A stretch of 48,596 nt of DNA from Chloroflexota bacterium (GTDB lineage: Bacteria; Chloroflexota; Anaerolineae; Aggregatilineales; Phototrophicaceae): assembly GCA_009840575.1 (NCBI GenBank), contig VXNO01000043.1, positions 1 through 48,596 on the forward strand, in the 5' to 3' direction. Every line of letters starts with the position of its first letter. Within the stretch, counting starts at the first letter, position 1. The translations under genes were made by a program, and so were the position numbers. Positions 8,525-17,351 of the stretch are shown one piece after another. The notes under the pieces are model-generated. The model searched no databases. It was not told where the DNA came from and saw only the letters and a program-made list of their open reading frames with translations.

Positions 8525-9025
8525 ATGTGGCGGACGATTCCTCTGAGTAAAATGCTGGCGCGCATCGTGCTGGCGGGCATGGTGATCCAGGCAGTCGAGA
8601 TGTTTATGCTGCTCGTTGGGGAATCAAACTTTGACCGCAGCATGTCCTTGGGCGAGATGGTCATTGATGCCGGGATTCATGGCGGGATTTTCAGTTTGAT
8701 AGTCGCCGTGCCAATGATTCTGGTCACGGCGCTGTGCTTCAGGGAAATCCGCCGACCGCTCTTCTACCGCTTTGCGATGGTGACGGTCGCGCTCATCGTG
8801 CTGATAGAGACCATACTGAGGCCATCATTGTCCTTCATACAGCATGCCTTGTTCTCGCCGGACGGCAGCCCATGGATGCTGAAAATCATCGCTTTAATGC
8901 TCATCAGCCAGGCAGCGTTGGTCTTCGCCTGTAGCTTGGCAGCGCGAGAATATGTTGGAGAGATCCAGCAGCGCAAGCTAGCGCGTCAAGAACAAGTGGC
9001 AAAACCCTACCGCAAGCAGCAATAA
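8525..9025 (+). CDS. Small integral membrane protein of unknown function
   Basis: A 166-residue protein with about four hydrophobic segments: near residues 8-30, 47-70, 78-97 and 116-137. A basic, glutamine-rich cytoplasmic tail ends in KPYRKQQ. The spacing suggests both termini in the cytoplasm. No recognised family motif is visible. The ATG at 8525 follows an AAAGG sequence by about 9 bases. It lies 62 bases after the GH4 gene, and a TACAAT hexamer (8495-8500) in between might give it a separate promoter. Its end is 6 bases from the convergent C39-like gene. Confidence 0.6.
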   Translation: MWRTIPLSKMLARIVLAGMVIQAVEMFMLLVGESNFDRSMSLGEMVIDAGIHGGIFSLIVAVPMILVTALCFREIRRPLFYRFAMVTVALIVLIETILRPSLSFIQHALFSPDGSPWMLKIIALMLISQAALVFACSLAAREYVGEIQQRKLARQEQVAKPYRKQQ

Positions 9026-9031
9026 ACGGTT

Positions 9032-10069
9032 TCAAGCGCCTTGCGCGCGCAGGCGGTCGCGGGCTTCTCTTGCTGGTGAGAAGTTGGGGTTGAAGCTCAG
9101 CGCGGTGATATAATTCTGCAGCGCCTTGTCCAGTTCGCCGCGACCCTCGCGCGCCAAGCCCAGGTAATAATAGGTTTCTTCGACATATTGTCCGCCGCCA
9201 TCATTCTGATTTTGGCGCGCGATGCGCAGCATGTCGTCATAACGCCCGGTCTGATAATAGGCTTCCAGCGCGCCAAATTGATACCAGAACATGCGCCAGG
9301 GCAGCCCCAGCGCGATCGCCCGGTCGTAGGCTTGCGCGGCCGCGTCATACATCTGCAAAGCGACGAAGCTGCTGCCCATATTGAACCAGGCGTGCGCGTC
9401 TTCCAGGTCGGCGCTGGCTTCGGCGCGCGCCATTTCCAGCGCGTTGATGGTGTTCTGCCACTCATCGGCCTCCGCGCCCAACAGCGCCATTAATTCTTCG
9501 TGGCGGTTGACCGTATAAAGCACGATGTACTGATAATTGAAATGCTGCCAATAGCGCAGGATATCGGCGTAGGCATAGCGGGTGTCGGGACCACGAAAGC
9601 TGTCCATGGTCATGAATTCCGCCAGCGCGTCATCATAACCCGCCATCAGCAGGTAATGCCCCATCCAGTCGTAGCCGTTGGGCTCGTAGCCTTTTTCGAT
9701 GACCACAGGGAAGCCATTCGCCAGCAGGGTCTTCAGCAAGTCCAATGTGCCGCCGCTGCGCACGACGGCAAAGACGGGCAGCTCGGGTATCTGCGTATTG
9801 ACAAACTCCGCCATCTGCCAGGGGCTGACATTTTTGTCTTCATAGTTGGGTTTGAGCCAGTCGGCGGCGCGGTGTTGGTCATCCGCATAGCCAAAATGCG
9901 CCAGCGCGTTGGTCAAGGTGGCGGGACCGCAATTGTTCCAGCCTTGATATTCTTTGCCCAGCCCAGCCATTCGGAAGGCGGCGGGCCGCGACAAGCTGGT
10001 TTCGTTGGTCTGCGCGAAAGCCGGCAACGCCAGGAAAATGCACAGGAAAACAAGCCAGGGACGAATCAT
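9032..10069 (-). CDS. Exported C39-like peptidase-fold protein with TPR repeats
   Basis: A 345-residue protein. The N-terminus MIRPWLVFLCIFLALPAFAQ is a clear signal peptide. A C39-like (papain-fold) domain follows, with NCGPATLTNAL carrying the catalytic-type cysteine and GHYLLMAGYDD carrying the histidine. C-terminal helices (from about residue 210) form about three TPR units, for example AWFNMGSSFVAL and ETYYYLGLAREG. The combination suggests an extracytoplasmic cysteine-peptidase-like protein that binds partners through its TPRs. Bacteriocin processing is unlikely because no ABC exporter is fused or nearby. The start at 10069 was chosen because the signal peptide begins there. No strong ribosome-binding site is visible. 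A TATACT hexamer lies about 30 bases upstream. Confidence 0.75.
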   Translation of the reverse strand: MIRPWLVFLCIFLALPAFAQTNETSLSRPAAFRMAGLGKEYQGWNNCGPATLTNALAHFGYADDQHRAADWLKPNYEDKNVSPWQMAEFVNTQIPELPVFAVVRSGGTLDLLKTLLANGFPVVIEKGYEPNGYDWMGHYLLMAGYDDALAEFMTMDSFRGPDTRYAYADILRYWQHFNYQYIVLYTVNRHEELMALLGAEADEWQNTINALEMARAEASADLEDAHAWFNMGSSFVALQMYDAAAQAYDRAIALGLPWRMFWYQFGALEAYYQTGRYDDMLRIARQNQNDGGGQYVEETYYYLGLAREGRGELDKALQNYITALSFNPNFSPAREARDRLRAQGA

Positions 10070-10118
10070 GAATAGCGGTCTCGGTCGGCAGATGCTGAAT
10101 GTAGTATACAATGATTTT

Positions 10119-10248
10119 CACCACAGAGGCACCGAGAAAAATGTAGGGGCGCGGTGATGACGCGCCCGTCTCAGGATTCTTGCAGGCTTCACAGCGGGCA
10201 AGTCGACGCCTCGCCCCTACAACAATCCTGTGTGCCTCTTTTTCTCTT
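10119..10248. repeat. MITE-like intergenic element with inverted arms
   Basis: CACCACAGAGGCACCGAGA is followed by GTAGGGGCG (10143-10151). The matching CGCCCCTAC is at 10212-10220, so the element is bounded by an inverted repeat about 78 bases across. A GTGCCTCTTTTTCTCT arm closes the right side. It fills the gap between the C39-like and sulfatase genes. No gene is seen inside. Confidence 0.6.
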
Positions 10249-11602
10249 AGTGCCAGGCTTCCGCGCTGCTGACGCGCCATTGATTGATGCAGTTTTGGGC
10301 GGGCGCTAGCTCGATGGTTGGCTCGGATTCGCCCGCGGCGAGCATACTTTGGATTAGCCGTCCGCGCAGGACTTCGGCGACTTCGCGATGGGAGGCGCAG
10401 CCGGCGCGATTGTCCAGCTCTTCCGGGTCCGCAAGCAGGTCGTACAATTCCGATTCGACATAGCGGTCGCTGTCGGCGTGGTCCCTGCCGCTGCGGTGAG
10501 GCGCTTGCACAGCATATTTCCAGCGCCGGCTGCGGATGGCGCGCCCAACCTGCGCTTCGCTGATTTGCATAAAGACCTCCTTTTGCCAGTCCACCGCATC
10601 GCCGCGCAGCAATGGCAAGATTGACCGCCCCTGCATCTGCGCTGGCACGGGGATGCCCGCGGCATCAAGCAGAGTCGGTGGCAGGTCAACCAAGCTGACC
10701 AACTGCGAAATGCGCCCGCCGCCCGTGAAGGGACCTCCATGCAGCATCGTGGGCAGGCGCACCGAGGCCTCGTGGCAAGAGCGCTTGTATTCGGCATTGC
10801 GCGTTTTGAAGTGGTTGCCATGGTCGCTGGTGAACAGGATGATGGTGTCCTCCAGCTTATCCAGGCTGATGAGCGCATCGACCAGCCGCCCCAGCGCTTC
10901 GTCCAGCCGCTTGATCATGCCGCAATAACCCGCCCACTGCTGATGCGCCGAGCCACCCAAAGCCCGCAAATCAGGCGGCATCCAACTGCCGCGGTAGCGT
11001 GTTTCATAGCCCGGCGGCGCGGGATAATCATCGCGATGATTCTGGTGGTGCGGCTCCAGGTAGGAGATGAAGAGGAAGAAGGGATCGTCCTGATGCGCGT
11101 CAATGTAACGGATGGCGGCATCAGTCTGCGCATCCACCCGATAGCCAGGCAGCTTGACCGCCTCGCCACCGTTATCATACATCACGCAGTCGTAGGCGTC
11201 CGAGGTGAATTCCAGCGCGTTGGCTGCCAGCCAATACGCATAGCCGCCGCGCTGCTCGGTCGGCACCGCGCCCGGCCCCTGGTCAGCCAGGTGCCACTTG
11301 CCGATGTAACCAGTGGCATAACCCGCCGCACTGAAATAATGCGCCAGGGTGCGGCTCTCGGCGGGCAGCGCGATGCCATTGCGGTAGCAGCCGGTCGTCG
11401 TGGCATACTGCCCCGTCTGCAAGCAACTGCGCGCGGGACCACAGACCGGCTGGCTGGTAACGGCATAATGCACATCCGTGCCGGCGCGGGCGAGCCGGTC
11501 GAAGTTGGGCGTCAGGTCGAGCGGGCAGCCGTGAACGCCCGTCGTATCCCAACGCTGCTGGTCGGTGAAAAAGACAACTACGTTCGGTTGAGAATCAGAC
11601 AT
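10247..11602 (-). CDS. Type I sulfatase
   Basis: A 451-residue cytoplasmic sulfatase of the alkaline-phosphatase superfamily. The N-terminal FFTDQQRWD supplies metal-binding aspartates. The CGPARSCLQTG signature gives the C-x-A/P-x-R core whose cysteine is converted to formylglycine. GYIGKWHL, LEPHHQNH and TSDHGNH hold further active-site residues. It would release sulfate from sulfated sugars or glycans, or from related choline-type esters. The ATG at 11602 lacks a strong ribosome-binding site. No signal peptide is visible. No anaerobic sulfatase-maturating enzyme gene is in the window, so maturation must depend on a protein encoded elsewhere. Confidence 0.92.
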   Translation of the reverse strand: MSDSQPNVVVFFTDQQRWDTTGVHGCPLDLTPNFDRLARAGTDVHYAVTSQPVCGPARSCLQTGQYATTTGCYRNGIALPAESRTLAHYFSAAGYATGYIGKWHLADQGPGAVPTEQRGGYAYWLAANALEFTSDAYDCVMYDNGGEAVKLPGYRVDAQTDAAIRYIDAHQDDPFFLFISYLEPHHQNHRDDYPAPPGYETRYRGSWMPPDLRALGGSAHQQWAGYCGMIKRLDEALGRLVDALISLDKLEDTIILFTSDHGNHFKTRNAEYKRSCHEASVRLPTMLHGGPFTGGGRISQLVSLVDLPPTLLDAAGIPVPAQMQGRSILPLLRGDAVDWQKEVFMQISEAQVGRAIRSRRWKYAVQAPHRSGRDHADSDRYVESELYDLLADPEELDNRAGCASHREVAEVLRGRLIQSMLAAGESEPTIELAPAQNCINQWRVSSAEAWH

Positions 11603-11631
11603 AGGAATTCGTCCGCCTGGTCAATCACAAT

Positions 11632-11973
11632 TCAAGACAACTGCCCGACAATGAAGGCTGCCGTCGCGATGACAACGCCCGCCAAAGCAATCGACGCGCC
11701 GATGGGCCACCTCAAGAACTGCCTCAGCCTTTTTTCTGCCGCCGTATTAACTTCTCTGATGCTCTCTTCCAAGCCAGAGCGCGTCTCAACAACCAGCGTC
11801 TCCAGCCGCGCGATATCGGCTTTTGCTGCTATATGCGGCTCTTCCGCTTCACGGGCGCTTTCGATGCGCGAAACCCGCTGCTCTATCTGTCCGACGCGCT
11901 CGACAACGCGGGCATGCGAAATCTGCTCCAAAGCCTCCACCCGCTGCATTAGACTCGCGCTTGATTCTGCCAT
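11632..11973 (-). CDS. XhlA-like coiled-coil protein with C-terminal membrane anchor
   Basis: A 113-residue protein. About 80 residues of heptad-rich coiled coil (QRVEALEQI through GLEESIREV) lead into one C-terminal membrane segment, IGASIALAGVVIATAAFIVG. The layout resembles phage haemolysin XhlA and DUF1640-type proteins. The KADIARLE word fits that family. A shorter protein of the same design is encoded at 43888-44109. It lies 29 bases upstream of the sulfatase gene in the same direction. Function is unknown, and there is no phage context. Confidence 0.6.
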   Translation of the reverse strand: MAESSASLMQRVEALEQISHARVVERVGQIEQRVSRIESAREAEEPHIAAKADIARLETLVVETRSGLEESIREVNTAAEKRLRQFLRWPIGASIALAGVVIATAAFIVGQLS

Positions 11974-12131
11974 GTTTCACCTGCTTCGTCGTTGGCTTCC
12001 ACTCATTGGACTATACAACGACTGTCTGCCACAATCAAGCTGTCTGGCATCAGAGTGGGTCGTCAGCCGCGTGTATTTTGCTTCCTCCTGACTTGCCGGG
12101 GACCGAGGGGGTTGAATCGGGCGAGGAGCTT

Positions 12132-13625
12132 ATGAAGCGAGGCAAGCATATAGCTGACCATGTCGTCCTGGGCATTGACCTGGGCACGCAGGGGCTGAAA
12201 GTCATCGCCGTCCGCGGGGACGACGCATCCATAATCGGCGCGGCATCGGCGGCTGTGCCTAGCCTGACACCCGCGCCCGGCTGGCTGGAGCAGCAGCCCG
12301 AAGACTGGTGGCGCATTCTCTGCGAGCTGCTGCGAAAATTGCTGCGCCAGCAGGCCATCCCGCCTGAGTCTGTGGCGGGCATCGGCTTGTCCGGGCACAT
12401 GCACTCGCTCCTGCCACTGCGCGCGGATGGCGGCATCGCCCACAATTGCCTCGTGTGGGCGGATACCCGCACGCAGCCACAAGCGAGCCGCCTGGCGCAG
12501 CTGCAAGAACGGCTGTGGAACCCAGCCATCGCGCCCTACAGCCTGGCAAAGCTGCTCTGGCTGCGTGAGCATCGTCCCGCCGTCTATGCTGAAATGGCTG
12601 TCGCGCTCTTCCCAAAAGATTATCTGCGCTGGCGGATGACTGGCGCTTTCGCCACCGATTATTCCGATGCCTCCGCCTCGCTGATGTGGGACTTCGCCGC
12701 CCGCCAATGGGACGAAAAGCTGCTGGCGGAGCTAGCGATACCCAGCCATCTGATGCCGCCGGCTGGCGATTCTTGCGCCCCCAGCGGGAGATTGACCACC
12801 CAAGCCGCTGCCGAGCTGGGTTTGCGGCCCGGCACGATTGTGGCGCGGGGCGGTGGCGATGCGGCTTGCGCTGTGGTTGGCGCGGGCATCCCAGATAGCG
12901 ATACTTTGCTCATCAATGCCGGCACGGCTGTGCAGGTGATTGAATTGATCGCCCAGCCGACCCCCTTTGATGTCCAGCGCGCCAATCGTTATTTGTTTGA
13001 GTTGGGCATCGACGGTCGCTGCTTCATCATCGGCGCATTGAACAGCGCCGGGCAATCGCTGGACTGGTGGCGGCGCTTGTTGAACCCCGCGCAAAGCCAC
13101 GCCGACCTGGAAGCGCTGGCGGCAACGCAGCCTGGCGCAGCCGATGCGCCGATCTTCTTGCCTTGGCTGCAAGGCACGGGCACGCCTTTTTTGTTGGATG
13201 GTCCTTATGGCAGCTTCGCGCAGCTTTCCGCAACTGCCGATCAAGCCGCTTTGACTCGCGCCGTGTACGATGGCGTGGCTATGGGCATCCACCTGTGCGC
13301 CGAGGCTCTAGTCGGCGCGGACGGGCTAGCGAGCAAGCAACTGCTTTTCACCGGCGGCGTGCCCAAAAGTCCGCTGATGCGGGGGATATTGGCGGGCGTC
13401 TTTGGCAGAGAAATCCGCTGTCGGTCATTTTCTGATATGTCGGCATTGGGGGCGGCGGCGCATGGGGCGGTGGCGGCGGGATTGGCCGAAAGCGCCCAAA
13501 GCTGGCTCGCCGACTTTGATTATGGCGAGGTCAGCCAGCCCGCCAGCGACTCGCTCGTCGAGCAGTACCGCAGCGCCTATGGCCGCTACAAGCTGTGGGC
13601 GGCGCGCATCGCAGCGCAGAAGTAA
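12132..13625 (+). CDS. xylB: Xylulokinase (FGGY family)
   Basis: A 497-residue FGGY carbohydrate kinase, the usual length for xylulokinase. It phosphorylates D-xylulose to D-xylulose 5-phosphate. The phosphate-1 loop GIDLGTQGLKVIAV opens the first actin-like domain. LSGHMHSLLPL and DYSDASASLMWDF match the substrate-side motifs of XylB. GGGDAACAVVGAG and FTGGVPKSPLMRGILA lie in the second domain. The ATG at 12132 is preceded by GAGGAG. No xylose isomerase or xylose transporter gene adjoins it, so the specificity rests on sequence motifs alone. Other FGGY kinases remain possible. Confidence 0.85.
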   Translation: MKRGKHIADHVVLGIDLGTQGLKVIAVRGDDASIIGAASAAVPSLTPAPGWLEQQPEDWWRILCELLRKLLRQQAIPPESVAGIGLSGHMHSLLPLRADGGIAHNCLVWADTRTQPQASRLAQLQERLWNPAIAPYSLAKLLWLREHRPAVYAEMAVALFPKDYLRWRMTGAFATDYSDASASLMWDFAARQWDEKLLAELAIPSHLMPPAGDSCAPSGRLTTQAAAELGLRPGTIVARGGGDAACAVVGAGIPDSDTLLINAGTAVQVIELIAQPTPFDVQRANRYLFELGIDGRCFIIGALNSAGQSLDWWRRLLNPAQSHADLEALAATQPGAADAPIFLPWLQGTGTPFLLDGPYGSFAQLSATADQAALTRAVYDGVAMGIHLCAEALVGADGLASKQLLFTGGVPKSPLMRGILAGVFGREIRCRSFSDMSALGAAAHGAVAAGLAESAQSWLADFDYGEVSQPASDSLVEQYRSAYGRYKLWAARIAAQK

Positions 13626-13683
13626 TCGTAAGTAAGTGCAAAGCGCTTGCGATTACTCAGGTTGGGCACGATTTTCCGCAGGG

Positions 13684-14088
13684 CTATTCCACTTGTAGGT
13701 TCGCAGGTCCGAAGCCATGGGGCAGCAAGGCTTTCAGTGTGGTGGTCACGCGGATATTGCCCGCCATGTCCGCCATGATCACCCGCATGGGCGGCGAAAA
13801 CTCATAGAGCAATTGGCGGCAGACACCGCAGGGCGAGCCGGCATCGCGCGTCGCTACCGCCACCGCCGTGAATTCGCGCTTGCCTTCGCTGATTGCTTTG
13901 ACCAATGCCGTGCGCTCGGCGCAGATGGTCGGCGAATAAGACGCGCTTTCGACATTGCAGCCGGTATAGACCGTGCCATCGCTAGCCAGCAGGGCAGCGC
14001 CAACTGCATAGCGGCTATAGGGGATGTAGGCTTGCTGGCTGGCGGCGATGGCGGCGGCGACAAGCTGCTGGTCGCTGGTTGTTGCCAT
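13684..14088 (-). CDS. cdd: Cytidine deaminase
   Basis: A 134-residue homotetramer-type cytidine deaminase that converts cytidine and deoxycytidine to uridine and deoxyuridine in pyrimidine salvage. Zinc is bound by CAERTA (cysteine plus catalytic glutamate) and CGVCRQ. YSRYAVGAALL and GCNVESASY fit the substrate-binding region. The ATG at 14088 is preferred over the one at 14112 because GAGGAA precedes it by about 6 bases. It lies 20 bases downstream of the CorC-like gene in the same direction, so the two are probably one transcript. Confidence 0.95.
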   Translation of the reverse strand: MATTSDQQLVAAAIAASQQAYIPYSRYAVGAALLASDGTVYTGCNVESASYSPTICAERTALVKAISEGKREFTAVAVATRDAGSPCGVCRQLLYEFSPPMRVIMADMAGNIRVTTTLKALLPHGFGPANLQVE

Positions 14089-14108
14089 GGCCTGTTCCTC
14101 GTTATTTT

Positions 14109-15425
14109 TCACTTGGCGGCGGCTGTGGCGGGGTTCGGCGCGCCATTGATGGTGGCGGTTGGCAAGACCTTTTGTACTTTGACCTTGCGGATGCGATGCC
14201 CGTCAATCGACAGCACGGTCATGCGGAGGATGTCGGTATCTATTGTCTCGTCGGGCTGCGGCACCCGTCCCAGCGTCAGGTAGATATAGCCGCCCAACGT
14301 ATCGGCGCTCGCTGTGTCGATGCCGACATCCAGCAGGGTATTCAGGTCGTCCAGGTCCATGCCGCCTTCGATGTGGTAGCTGCCATCCTCCACCGCGATG
14401 TAGTCCGCTTCTTCGCCAATATCGTATTCATCGCGGATGTCGCCGATGATTTCTTCGATGAGATTTTCGATTGTAACCAAGCCGGAAGTCCCGCCGTATT
14501 CATCAACCACCATCGCCAGGTGCACATTTTTGGCTTGCATCTCCTTCAGCAGCACATCAGCGCGCTTGGTTTCCGGCACAAAATATGCGGGGCGGATCAA
14601 TTCGCGGATTGGCTGGCTGCGCAGGTCATCGCGGTACTTCAGCAGTGTCAAAATATCTTTGGCGTATAGCAAGCCCAGAACATTGTCGATGCTGTCCGCG
14701 TAGACAGGAATGCGCGAGAAGCCGGATTCTACAAATGCCGCCAGCGCCGCCATGATGCTCTCGTTCACATCCAGCGCAACAATATCGATGCGCGGCGTCA
14801 TCAGCTCGCGCGCGCTGGTTTCCCCCAGTTGCAGCACATTGGCGATCATATCTTTCTCTTCGGCTTCGATGACTCCGCCGCTGTGGCTGGCGTTGACGAT
14901 GGTCATGATCTCTTCTTCGGTTACCATGTTGCCGAGTGGCTGGCTGCCGATGAGGCGCGATAGCAAGCGCGCCAACAGCAGCACAGCAGCCGTCAAGGGC
15001 GCGACCAGCGTCAGCAGCAAGCGCATCAGCGCGATCGCTAGCGGCAAGAGCGCCTCGCCATACGCTGAGCCCAGCGCCTCCGGCAACAGATCCCCCAGCA
15101 GCAACGTCATGCCCGCGCCCAGCGCGACCGCCAGGCAAGCCCACAGCAAGCCCTGCGCGGGGTCGCCACTGGCGAAGCGCTCGCTCAATAACAGCGTGAG
15201 CAACGCCGCAATCGCCATCCGCGTCAAGAGGTGGGTGATGGTTACGGTCATGCTGAGGCGCAAGGGATTTTCGTAAATCATCAGGAAGCCCAGCGCCCGC
15301 GCATCGCCATCATCAGCTAGCTCGCGCAGGGCCGAGCGACTGACACTTTGCAGAGCCGCGTGCAGCAGACTGACGGCCGCGTGCAGCAGCAGCGCCAGCA
15401 GCAACAAGGCCGCGCTAAGCCCCAC
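14109..15425 (-). CDS. CorC/HlyC-type membrane protein with CBS pair
   Basis: A 438-residue hemolysin C/CorC family protein. A CNNM-type domain with about four membrane segments occupies residues 1-165. A CBS pair follows (about 205-325; LMTPRIDIVALD, LIRPAYFVPET, VVDEYGGTSGLVTIE). The C-terminal CorC_HlyC domain is at about 345-425. Members are linked to Mg2+/Co2+ efflux or regulation. The frame begins at GTG 15425, which places the first membrane segment at the N-terminus. It leads a likely two-gene transcript with cdd. Confidence 0.88.
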   Translation of the reverse strand: MGLSAALLLLALLLHAAVSLLHAALQSVSRSALRELADDGDARALGFLMIYENPLRLSMTVTITHLLTRMAIAALLTLLLSERFASGDPAQGLLWACLAVALGAGMTLLLGDLLPEALGSAYGEALLPLAIALMRLLLTLVAPLTAAVLLLARLLSRLIGSQPLGNMVTEEEIMTIVNASHSGGVIEAEEKDMIANVLQLGETSARELMTPRIDIVALDVNESIMAALAAFVESGFSRIPVYADSIDNVLGLLYAKDILTLLKYRDDLRSQPIRELIRPAYFVPETKRADVLLKEMQAKNVHLAMVVDEYGGTSGLVTIENLIEEIIGDIRDEYDIGEEADYIAVEDGSYHIEGGMDLDDLNTLLDVGIDTASADTLGGYIYLTLGRVPQPDETIDTDILRMTVLSIDGHRIRKVKVQKVLPTATINGAPNPATAAAK

Positions 15426-15644
15426 GGATCATCCGCCCTTGCGCATTAGACCCGCCAAGCACGAAAGGCCGCGCCAGCATAATCGCGGTCGGCTGAACAG
15501 AATTGGCTATGTGCGCGGGACTCCGGGAAGGAGGCTCAGCTAAGTCGTCCACTGCTTTGTCAATACTAAATCAAAAGACTGTCGTGAGTGTAGCATACCT
15601 CGGCGGGCTCGTCCAGCCCCCAGACAATCGCTTTAAATCTTTTT

Positions 15645-15781
15645 CACCACCGAGTGCGCCGAGAGGGAAGTCATCTCGGACGAGTCACCGCCTTGCCCAG
15701 AATCATCACAGAAAACGGCGGGCGACCCAAGGGTCGTCCTTACATTCCTTCCTGGATTTTCGCATTACTTTCTTGATTCTA
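15645..15781. repeat. Mosaic of dispersed repeat modules in a 479-base gap
   Basis: The 15426-15904 gap has no convincing gene. It contains a diverged CACCACAGAG-type module (15645-15665), a hairpin GGGCGACCC/GGGTCGTCC (15720-15739) followed by TTACATTCC, and TTTTCGCATTACTTTCTTGA (from 15757). The last module recurs at 6925-6951 and, reversed, at 22558-22586. Confidence 0.55.
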
Positions 15782-15833
15782 CCTGTGGTGAATAATTTTG
15801 AAGCGACTGCCCTGGTAAATCCGCGCCAATATT

Positions 15834-15861
15834 TTGCCGCTTGCACAAAAGGTGTTATGAT
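15834..15861 (+). promoter_or_regulatory. Sigma-70-like promoter for the 15905-22527 transporter operon
   Basis: TTGCCG (15834-15839) and TATGAT (15856-15861) are 16 bases apart. The predicted start is near 15868. The leader then contains TAAGGAGG (15888-15895) upstream of the ATG. Confidence 0.45.
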
Positions 15862-15904
15862 TAAAAAGTGGCAATTATTCCGCTAATTAAGGAGGCAAAG
15901 GGAG

Positions 15905-17248
15905 ATGATTTCGAAGATGCGCCTAGTTGTGATTCTTGCTCTACTTTTGACATTGCTGGCAGGCATCGCCGGCGCGCAAGATGCCGTCAGCATCACCATT
16001 CGTTGCAAAGCCAGCCCGCCGGAAGAAGACTGGCGCTGCAACAACTTTGCGGAAGTCGAAGCCCAAGTGGAAGCTGACCTGGGCATCGAAATCGACTTGA
16101 ACTTGATCCAGGACAACGCTGGCTGGGGCGACTACAAGAACGAATTTGTGTTGGCTTCGGAAGCTGGCGAAGCGCCTGACATCGTCTTGTCCGGGCACGA
16201 GGATATTGGCGCCTGGGCACCGGCCGGGTTCATTATCCCGCTGGATGATGCCATCCCCGCGCACAGCGAATTTGACGATATGGTGCCGTCCTTGTGGGAT
16301 TCGCACGGGTATGCGGGCCAAATTTGGGGCATCCCGCAGGATGCCGAAGCGCGACCCATCTTCTACAGCAAGCTGCTGCTGCGCGACCTGGGCTGGAGCG
16401 AAGAAGAACTTGACTCCTTGCCAGACCGCGTCGCCGCCGGCGAATGGACCTTCGCCGATATGCAAGCGACAGCGGTTGCGGCTGTTGAAGAAGGCGTCGT
16501 CGACAGTGGCAACGGCTTCTGGCATCGCCCCAGCAACGGTCCGGATTTCCTGTATTACTACTTCGGGCACGGCGGCGAGGTGCTGGATGAAGGCGGCAAC
16601 CTGGTTGTGGACAGGGACGCCCTGGTCGCGACGTACGAGCTGCTGGGCGGCTTGGTGGAGTCGGGCGCGATGCGCTCTGATATCATAGGCATCGACTGGA
16701 ACGAAGTCTGGCACCCCAGCGTCGGCGGGGCGGAAACTGTGCTCTTCGCCGCTGGCGGCACCTGGAACTGGCCCAACTGGGCGATCAACTATGTAGCTGA
16801 TCAAGGTGGCGACGAGTATCTCTTTGAGAATATCGGCTTGACGCTGATCCCCGCTATGGCAACCGGCAAAGCCATCACCCTGACGCACCCGCTGACTTAC
16901 ATGATCAGCAGCGGCAGCCCGCACCCGGATGTGGCTCTGGCTTTGATTGCCGCCATCACCACACCCGAGCACAACAACAAGCACGCCATCGACAGCTTCC
17001 ATCTGGGCATTCTCAACGCGCAGTTGGAATCCGAGGCCTATGCCAACAACCGCTTGCTGAGCAGCGCGCACTATATGCTGGATCACACGACGGCGCTGCC
17101 CAACCATCCGGGTTGGAATGCCTGGTCAAACGCCTACTTCCTTGGTATCCAGGCTGTGGAAACAGGCGAGGCAGACGCGGCTGGCGCAGCTGACATTGCC
17201 ATCGCGCAGATGCAGAATGAGTTGGGAGACGGCATCGCCGTTCGCTAG
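15905..17248 (+). CDS. ABC transporter extracellular binding protein, family 1 (sugar/glycerol-phosphate type)
   Basis: A 447-residue binding protein with a signal peptide (residues 1-24, ending ...AGIAGAQ). The absence of a lipobox cysteine near the cleavage site suggests secretion or an uncleaved anchor. The mature part has the type I binding-protein pattern: EAGEAPDIVLSGHEDIGAWAP near the hinge, then LPDRVAAGEWTFADM. It captures solute outside the cell for the two permeases encoded downstream. TAAGGAGG and AAAGGGAG precede the ATG. The GDPD gene at the end of the operon suggests glycerophosphodiester-like ligands, but this is inferred. Confidence 0.88.
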   Translation: MISKMRLVVILALLLTLLAGIAGAQDAVSITIRCKASPPEEDWRCNNFAEVEAQVEADLGIEIDLNLIQDNAGWGDYKNEFVLASEAGEAPDIVLSGHEDIGAWAPAGFIIPLDDAIPAHSEFDDMVPSLWDSHGYAGQIWGIPQDAEARPIFYSKLLLRDLGWSEEELDSLPDRVAAGEWTFADMQATAVAAVEEGVVDSGNGFWHRPSNGPDFLYYYFGHGGEVLDEGGNLVVDRDALVATYELLGGLVESGAMRSDIIGIDWNEVWHPSVGGAETVLFAAGGTWNWPNWAINYVADQGGDEYLFENIGLTLIPAMATGKAITLTHPLTYMISSGSPHPDVALALIAAITTPEHNNKHAIDSFHLGILNAQLESEAYANNRLLSSAHYMLDHTTALPNHPGWNAWSNAYFLGIQAVETGEADAAGAADIAIAQMQNELGDGIAVR

Positions 17249-17250
17249 AT

Positions 17251-17279
17251 GTAAGGGTGTCTCAGTGAGACGCCCTTAC
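17251..17279 (+). repeat. Perfect intercistronic hairpin after the binding-protein gene
   Basis: GTAAGGG and GTCTCA pair with TGAGAC and CCCTTAC across single unpaired bases. It begins 2 bases after the TAG stop. It is probably an mRNA-stabilising or attenuating hairpin, and also resembles the GTAGGGGCG family. No U-run follows. Confidence 0.6.
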
Positions 17280-17307
17280 GCGAAACCCTTGGCTGGCGAT
17301 AAAACAG

Positions 17308-17328
17308 GGGCGAGTCACCGACTCGCCC
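17308..17328 (+). repeat. Second intercistronic hairpin
   Basis: GGGCGAGTC (17308-17316) pairs with GACTCGCCC (17320-17328) around a 3-base loop. Confidence 0.6.
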
Positions 17329-17351
17329 ATACAGTATCTTCGCAGGCTTAG

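Noticed and set aside
10119-10248. Complete insertion sequence
   Set aside because: The element has inverted arms but no room for a transposase and no clear target-site duplication.
11632-11973. Prophage lysis module
   Set aside because: No holin, endolysin, integrase or structural phage genes lie nearby. The neighbours are ordinary metabolic genes.
10739-12091. Plus-strand frame across the sulfatase and XhlA-like genes
   Set aside because: It covers two well-supported minus-strand genes and shows no recognisable domain.
15503-15886. Small plus-strand frame in the gap before the transporter operon
   Set aside because: It runs through several dispersed repeat modules and has no ribosome-binding site or family motif.
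15941-17107. Long minus-strand frame opposite the sugar-type binding-protein gene
   Set aside because: Shadow of a well-supported gene with promoter and ribosome-binding site on the plus strand.
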